Assembly (NCBI GenBank): GCA_021775325.1
Contig: JAJFID010000256.1
Coordinates: 1-32,845 of the forward strand
Length of the DNA stretch: 32,845 nucleotides
Origin: Rhodospirillales bacterium
GTDB taxonomy: Bacteria; Pseudomonadota; Alphaproteobacteria; Rhodospirillales; Casp-alpha2
Reading direction: 5' to 3'
Shown: piece after piece, positions 27,802 to 32,845 of the stretch
Position numbering within the stretch: the stretch's first letter is position 1
Layout: every line of letters starts with the position of its first letter
Notes under the pieces: generated by a model
Told to the model about the DNA's origin: nothing
The model's database searches: none
What the model saw: the letters and a program-made list of their open reading frames with translations, nothing else
Program-made: the position numbers and the translations under genes

Positions 27802-29708
27802 GCCGTCCCTTTCGGTTTTGCCCGGGCCGATGACAGAGAAACCCTGTCCGCCTCGACCGCACCGGGGCTGGCAACGGTAAATTCACCTGCGCCTGCATTC
27901 GCATGTGTTGCCGTAACATTATCGGGTACTGCCGGTGGCGCGTCTGGTGGTGCCGTATTGGCACTGGCAATCTGCGCCTGTGTCGGCGTTTGTGCCGGAG
28001 CCTGTGCCGGTGTCTCTGTTTGCGCCTGCTGGCCTTGCGGTTGCGCGACAGTACCATCGCCCGCCATCTGGCGGGCTTCGGGCACCGGCTTGGTGTTCAG
28101 ATCAAGCACCGTGTGCGGGCCTTTCACGATGCCTGCCTCGTGGGACATGATGACAATGGTCCGGCCATTTTTCGCCAGTTCACCCAGCACCCCATGAACG
28201 GCAGCACAACCTTCGCCATCCAGACTTTCCGTGGGCTCGTCAATGATGGCGATCGTGCCTTCTGCTGTGAGGGCACGGGCCAACGCCATTCGGCGGCGAA
28301 TGCCTTCGGACAGACGCCAACCGTTGTCCACAATCATGGTATCCAGGCCGTGCGGGCTTTCGTCCAGGAAACGCCGCAAACCGGCGCGGTCGATGGCCTC
28401 ATTGATCATGTCCATGTCTGCTTCAGGATTGAGAACAGTCAAGTTTTCTTCGATTGTCGCGTTCAGCAACGACGGCTCCTGGGGCAGGTATATGACCTGT
28501 CGTCGCCACCACTCCGGCGCGACCTGCTGCAAGTCCAGGCCGTCGACGAGAATTTGCCCCCGCGAGGGCTCGATCAGTCCCATGAGCAGGCGGGCAAACG
28601 TGGTTTTTCCGGCACCATTGTTCCCCGTCACCACCAGCACGGTGCCGGGCTGGATTTTCAGATCAATGGACTCAAACATGGGCGTGTTGCTGCCGGTGTA
28701 AGCAAAGGCCAGGTCACGGAACTCCAGCGCTCCCTGATAGGCTGTCAGGGCTGAACCGCGCTCCGGTTCCAGCGGTACTTCTTCCAGCTTCCGGAACAGC
28801 TCCATGGCTTCGCGGGCCTTGGCAAATACGCTGCCGAGCTGGGAAAATTTGGATATGGGCTGCAGGGCGCGGGATGCCAGAATATTGCCGCCGATCATGG
28901 CACCTGTATCCATTTCACCCGCCACCACCAGCAAGGCACCAATCCCGATGACGGCCACACTCATGAGTCCGTTGGTGCTCTGGGTAATGGTCTGGATAGT
29001 GCCCTGGCGGGCAGCGATATCACGGCGCAGGCCCTGAATCCTGCCCTGATGGTGACGCCACGCGCGGCGCAGAAAGTCACCAGCATTGAATGCCCGGATG
29101 GTGTCGCCTTCTCTGGTCACGGTGCTGAGCAGGGCGCTGCCCGGCGTACCGGCTTCCTGGGATTCCGCCGTTTTGGTGCGCATGGTGTGTGCACCCAGCA
29201 CGCCGATCAGGAACGAGCCGACCACAAATGCCGCCACAACCAGACAGATGACGGGTTCCAGAATGTACAACACCACCAGGAACAGCAACGCAAACGGCAC
29301 ATCCAGAACTGTGGTGATATTGGTCGCGTTGTAGGCTGTCTCAATGGCCTGGATGCCGCCCACCATCTCCTTGCGTGTTTCAGGCGGAATTTGTTCCAGC
29401 GCCGTGGTTTTGGCCCGCGTCAGAATGGAAAACCCGGAATAGGTCGCCAGCTCGTCGGGCATCACACTGATACCCCGGGCAAGACGGGCCCGCAACTGGC
29501 GAAAGGCAAATTCCAGCACCACGGCAATCAGCACGCCGGTGACCAGTGTATACAGAGTGGAGTCCACGCCGTGCGCCACGTAGCGGTTGAGCACCTGCAT
29601 CACGAACAGCGGCCCGGCCAGCGCCAGAACATTGGCAAACAGCGTCGCCAGAATGATCTCGGTCGCCAGTGCCGGCGAAGCCATCAGACGTTGCAACAGC
29701 TCTTTCAT
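27798..29708 (-). CDS. Type I secretion ABC permease/ATPase (PrtD/HlyB-like) with proline/glutamine-rich C-terminal tail
   Basis: N-terminal TM exporter domain, Walker A GNNGAGKTT, Walker B TIAIIDEPTESLD; 4-nt overlap with the HlyD gene. Confidence 0.92.
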   Translation of the reverse strand: MKELLQRLMASPALATEIILATLFANVLALAGPLFVMQVLNRYVAHGVDSTLYTLVTGVLIAVVLEFAFRQLRARLARGISVMPDELATYSGFSILTRAKTTALEQIPPETRKEMVGGIQAIETAYNATNITTVLDVPFALLFLVVLYILEPVICLVVAAFVVGSFLIGVLGAHTMRTKTAESQEAGTPGSALLSTVTREGDTIRAFNAGDFLRRAWRHHQGRIQGLRRDIAARQGTIQTITQSTNGLMSVAVIGIGALLVVAGEMDTGAMIGGNILASRALQPISKFSQLGSVFAKAREAMELFRKLEEVPLEPERGSALTAYQGALEFRDLAFAYTGSNTPMFESIDLKIQPGTVLVVTGNNGAGKTTFARLLMGLIEPSRGQILVDGLDLQQVAPEWWRRQVIYLPQEPSLLNATIEENLTVLNPEADMDMINEAIDRAGLRRFLDESPHGLDTMIVDNGWRLSEGIRRRMALARALTAEGTIAIIDEPTESLDGEGCAAVHGVLGELAKNGRTIVIMSHEAGIVKGPHTVLDLNTKPVPEARQMAGDGTVAQPQGQQAQTETPAQAPAQTPTQAQIASANTAPPDAPPAVPDNVTATHANAGAGEFTVASPGAVEADRVSLSSARAKPKGTA

Positions 29709-29871
29709 TCAGATCCGTTTCGTTTTCTCGTGATCATGCGCAGCACCATACATCCGCTTTCCCGGACACCCCCCTACAATCGCACAAAAGTGTCGCCAAG
29801 GGAATCCCCAAGGCTTTGATATATTTGAGCTTTGGTATCTATGCGACTTCCAGCGTCTGCGGAAAGCCGTG

Positions 29872-31185
29872 TTACAGGCTACCCATTTCACCCACGGTGA
29901 TGGTGCGCCTGATCTCGTCGGATTTGAAGCCCAGGGCCATGGGCCGGACCACATCGGGGATAAACACCACGTCGTACAACTCCTTGACCACGCCATCGAT
30001 GCGCAACCAGTGCACAATATCGCCACTGCGCAGATCAATGATGTAGAGCGCACACTGGGCCTCCGCATTCTTTTCAGCCAGCGCGTCGTCCAGCGCCAGA
30101 CCGGAGAACGTGCCGTCCTTGCGCGGCTTGGACAGGCCGACTATGGCATAATCGCCGTGGAAACTCATACCGCGCAAGTATCCGGGACAAAACGCGATGG
30201 GCTGGAAATCACCAGTCTTGCGGTCGATGGAGCCGAACTCGCCGGTGCCGGAATTAACGATGTAAAGCTTGTCCCGATAGACCCGCGGCGAATGGGGCAT
30301 GGACAGCCCGCGCGCCAGAACCTCATTGGCCTGAACATCGATCACCACGCCGCCTGCCTGACGATGTTCACGCCAGCCATCCGGCACATCGGTTTCGCCA
30401 ATGGCCGTCACATAACGGGGCCTGCCGTTTTCCATGGCAAGGCCATTCAGGTGACAGCGATCCTCCGCCGCGATCTTGGAGATAAACGGCGGTTGCCACA
30501 GGGGTGTGAAACTCTCGGACTCGCTCAGCGTGGCGATACAGCCAAACAGGGTGTTGATGAACACGATACGCCCGTCGTTGTCGACGGCGATGTCATGCAC
30601 ATCCAGATCACCCGTGGTATACCCGGTGATAGGCACATAGACCCGGTCATAACCTTCGTGTGCCTGACCCGGTTGCAGCACGTTCTGGAACCGCCAGAGC
30701 TGATACAGCGAGCTCATATACAGCCGCTGTCCATCCACACACAGACCCATACAGCGATTGAAGGTGCGCTCGAAAATAGACAGTCTGCCGTTCTGCTGCA
30801 GGCCGACCAGAAAAACCTTGCCCGACTGATAGGTGGTAAAACCCAGGGATATACGATTTTCCTGCAGCCAGCCATTGAACTGGCGGGATGCCGACATCTC
30901 CAGCTTGGCACCTGCCTGTTCACCACCCTCGGCGGCCTGTGCCGCTGCCGCCTTGGGCACGGATTGCTTGGCGGATGGCTTTTTGGCCGCTGGCTGTTTA
31001 GCCGCTGGTTTTTTTACGGCAGGTGTCTTGGCAGCAGCCTTCTTGTCCGTCGCTTTCCCCTTGGTCGCTGGTTTGCTCTTGGTCGCAGACTTTTTAGTCG
31101 CTGCCTCTTTGGTTGCTGGTTTCTTAGCCGTTGATTTTGCTGCACTTTTTTTGGCAGCAGGCTTCTTCTTCTCCGCCACGGTCAT
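29872..31185 (-). CDS. TIGR03032/DUF4915-like protein with Lys/Ala-rich N-terminal extension
   Basis: RQFNGWLQENRISLGFTTYQSGKVFLVGLQQNGRLSIFERTFNRCMGL..., DVHDIAVDNDGRIVFINTLFGCIATLSES, LNGLAMENGRPRYVTAIGETD, LSMPHSPRVYRDKLYIVNSGTGEFGSID; N-terminus is a KKPAAKKSAAKSTAKK-type repeat. Confidence 0.82.
   Translation of the reverse strand: MTVAEKKKPAAKKSAAKSTAKKPATKEAATKKSATKSKPATKGKATDKKAAAKTPAVKKPAAKQPAAKKPSAKQSVPKAAAAQAAEGGEQAGAKLEMSASRQFNGWLQENRISLGFTTYQSGKVFLVGLQQNGRLSIFERTFNRCMGLCVDGQRLYMSSLYQLWRFQNVLQPGQAHEGYDRVYVPITGYTTGDLDVHDIAVDNDGRIVFINTLFGCIATLSESESFTPLWQPPFISKIAAEDRCHLNGLAMENGRPRYVTAIGETDVPDGWREHRQAGGVVIDVQANEVLARGLSMPHSPRVYRDKLYIVNSGTGEFGSIDRKTGDFQPIAFCPGYLRGMSFHGDYAIVGLSKPRKDGTFSGLALDDALAEKNAEAQCALYIIDLRSGDIVHWLRIDGVVKELYDVVFIPDVVRPMALGFKSDEIRRTITVGEMGSL
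30916..31185 (-). repeat. Low-complexity region encoding a degenerate histone-H1-like K/A/P/T repeat
   Basis: About 90 codons translate as MTVAEKKKPAAKKSAAKSTAKKPATKEAATKKSATKSKPATKGKATDKKAAAKTPAVKKPAAKQPAAKKPSAKQSVPKAAAAQAAEGGEQAGAK. Confidence 0.8.
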
Positions 31186-31252
31186 CCCCTCGGCAATTCA
31201 GATAAATTTACTCTAGACCGTTCCCGCACACCGGTTCAAGGGTGTTCAACTG

Positions 31253-32845
31253 CTAGACCAGCGTGGCGGTAAAGTCAGTGTCATCAAGGGTCGTGCCTTC
31301 GGCAACCTCAACCTGAATTTGCGCATCGACGACCTGATCCTGATCGATATCGATTTCCAGCATTCTGGTCTGGCTGTTGTAACGTCCGGAAGCGGTTGAG
31401 GCTGATGTATCGGCGGTGGTGAAAGTTATCTCATTGCCAGCACCGTCATAGGAGCCCAGATAATCGAATGTATCGAAATCGGCAAACTCGATGGTATCCA
31501 CCCCAGCCGACCCGTTGCCACCCGCATCGAAGTCGGTGATCAGATCAATGCCGTTGGTGGAGTCGGAATCACCGGCACCCAGATCAAATTCAAACGTATC
31601 ACTGCCGATTCCGCCAGTCAGCGTGTCTGTTCCCGTCAATCCGGAAAGCAGGTCGTCACCTGCACCACCAGTGATGACATTGTTCGCACTGCTGCCAATA
31701 ATATCATCGCCGAAACCACCACCCGTAACGTTTTCAATGCCACTTAGCGAGGTGTCAGTATTTCCAAATCCATCATTCGTAATAGTTCCCGCAGACAGAT
31801 CAATCGTTGCGCCCTGAGTCGCGAATTCGAACGACAGTGTATCTGTTTCTGTACCGCCGTCGATCGAGTCAGTTCCATCAACGGAGAAGATCAAATCGTT
31901 ACCCGCGCCACCATTCAGAGTATCAGCACCATCGCCGCCGAAGATCGTGTCTTCACCGTCACCACCATTGATCGTATCGGCAAGATCGCCGGCGAATACG
32001 ATGTCGTCACCTGTTCCACCGGTATACGTGGCGCCATTGTCAATCTCACCCACCAAAATGGTGTCATCCGAGGAGCCGGATACGTTGAGTGACGAGGACG
32101 GGGCCGTCGCCATCACATAGGATTCGAGAAGGCCGTCGCCGTCAAAATCAACGTCAATTGAGACAAGTGGATTGCTTCCATTGTCGGATACCGTGAAGGT
32201 CTGTGTTGCATCTGCCGCATCGATATAGGTGATGATAAGCTGGTTGGCAGCATCAACAATCATCGACTCAAGTCTCTCATCAGGTGCGAATTCGACAACA
32301 TCGTTACCGGTGCTCGTCGTAATTGACCCGCTTGCCGTCAACAGGAAGCGTTCATCGGCACTTGTACCCGTGGTGCCAGTTTCCGTAGCAACATCGGTCA
32401 TATAAGTGAAATCAATGGCGTTGGCGACCAGCAGGGAGGTGCTGCCGCTGCCTGTCAGTTCCGTGTATCCGGTGACAACGGCATCTGCCGTACCAGCCGT
32501 CCACTGCTCATCACTGATCAACTGGTCGGTGGCATTGCCTTCCACAAACAGCTGGGTGTTGCCGGAGCCCGCGATGTCGTCGACGACAGCCGCATCCAGA
32601 CGTAAGGCGATGTTGTCGCCATCATCAAACAGATCAAGAGTCTCAATACCGTCAAATATGGCCAAGCCGGTAAGATCGAAGTACGCCGCATCGTTTTCAC
32701 TGTCAGACCAGAATTCAATGGTATCCGACCCTGCGTCACCGCTGATCAGGGTATCCAGACCATCGAATGCAAATGTATCATTTCCGGCTCCGCCGTTGAG
32801 CGTATCAGCGCCGTCACCACCATCCAGGAAGTCGTCACCGTCACC
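31253..32845 (-). CDS. RTX (hemolysin-type calcium-binding repeat) protein, incomplete at 5' end
   Basis: GGDGEDTIFGGDGADTLNGGAGNDLIF and TGGAGDDLLSG nonapeptides. The frame stays open past the listed TTG at 32665 to the right edge (GDGDDFLDGGDGADTLNGGAGNDTFAFDG...). C-terminus EGTTLDDTDFTATLV*. Confidence 0.92.
   Translation of the reverse strand, partial: GDGDDFLDGGDGADTLNGGAGNDTFAFDGLDTLISGDAGSDTIEFWSDSENDAAYFDLTGLAIFDGIETLDLFDDGDNIALRLDAAVVDDIAGSGNTQLFVEGNATDQLISDEQWTAGTADAVVTGYTELTGSGSTSLLVANAIDFTYMTDVATETGTTGTSADERFLLTASGSITTSTGNDVVEFAPDERLESMIVDAANQLIITYIDAADATQTFTVSDNGSNPLVSIDVDFDGDGLLESYVMATAPSSSLNVSGSSDDTILVGEIDNGATYTGGTGDDIVFAGDLADTINGGDGEDTIFGGDGADTLNGGAGNDLIFSVDGTDSIDGGTETDTLSFEFATQGATIDLSAGTITNDGFGNTDTSLSGIENVTGGGFGDDIIGSSANNVITGGAGDDLLSGLTGTDTLTGGIGSDTFEFDLGAGDSDSTNGIDLITDFDAGGNGSAGVDTIEFADFDTFDYLGSYDGAGNEITFTTADTSASTASGRYNSQTRMLEIDIDQDQVVDAQIQVEVAEGTTLDDTDFTATLV

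Noticed and set aside
27903-28754. 283-aa plus-strand ORF antisense to the ABC exporter
   Set aside because: Shadow ORF; Walker A/B motifs clearly assign the minus strand.
29869-31134. 421-aa plus-strand ORF antisense to the TIGR03032-like gene
   Set aside because: Shadow ORF: the opposite frame has coherent family motifs, while this one reads as low-complexity (GRWLFSRWFF-type) antisense of the Lys/Ala repeat.
31253-32845. DNA-level tandem repeats or CRISPR-like array at the right edge
   Set aside because: The repetition is protein-level RTX nonapeptide coding (GGxGxDxLx), not DNA repeats with unique spacers.

Overview
The window (about 32.8 kb) looks like a chromosomal segment of an alphaproteobacterium-like genome; that taxon guess is low confidence. 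It is densely coding, and I saw no rRNA, tRNA, CRISPR array, transposase or phage genes. From left to right it contains: (1) the 3' end of an NTF2/SnoaL-like CDS; (2) a sulfur/redox stress block with a secreted rhodanese, a YeeE/YedE transporter, a LysR regulator, and a divergent cytochrome P460 - DUF417 (RclC-like) - flavoprotein disulfide reductase operon; (3) a glycosyltransferase-like protein plus two SAM methyltransferases, the second with a kinase-like C-terminal motif; (4) queF, then a PhyH dioxygenase overlapping a histidine phosphatase; (5) tgt - cysH - queA, a small membrane protein, and a SufR-like Fe-S regulator divergent from a large Rieske-fusion protein; (6) PhyH dioxygenase - agmatinase-family ureohydrolase - FkbM methyltransferase; (7) a eutB-like / eutC-like / CocE hydrolase operon divergent from a class III aminotransferase; (8) a PilZ protein and a PaaK-like adenylate-forming enzyme; (9) a type I secretion locus (HlyD adaptor, PrtD-type ABC exporter, TIGR03032-like protein with a histone-H1-like Lys/Ala-rich N-terminus, and an RTX protein cut by the right edge). 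The best candidates for something undescribed are the T1SS/TIGR03032/RTX locus, the SufR-like/Rieske-fusion pair with its palindromic operator candidate, and the P460-DUF417-reductase stress operon. All family calls were made by reading motifs in the translations; no database search was run.
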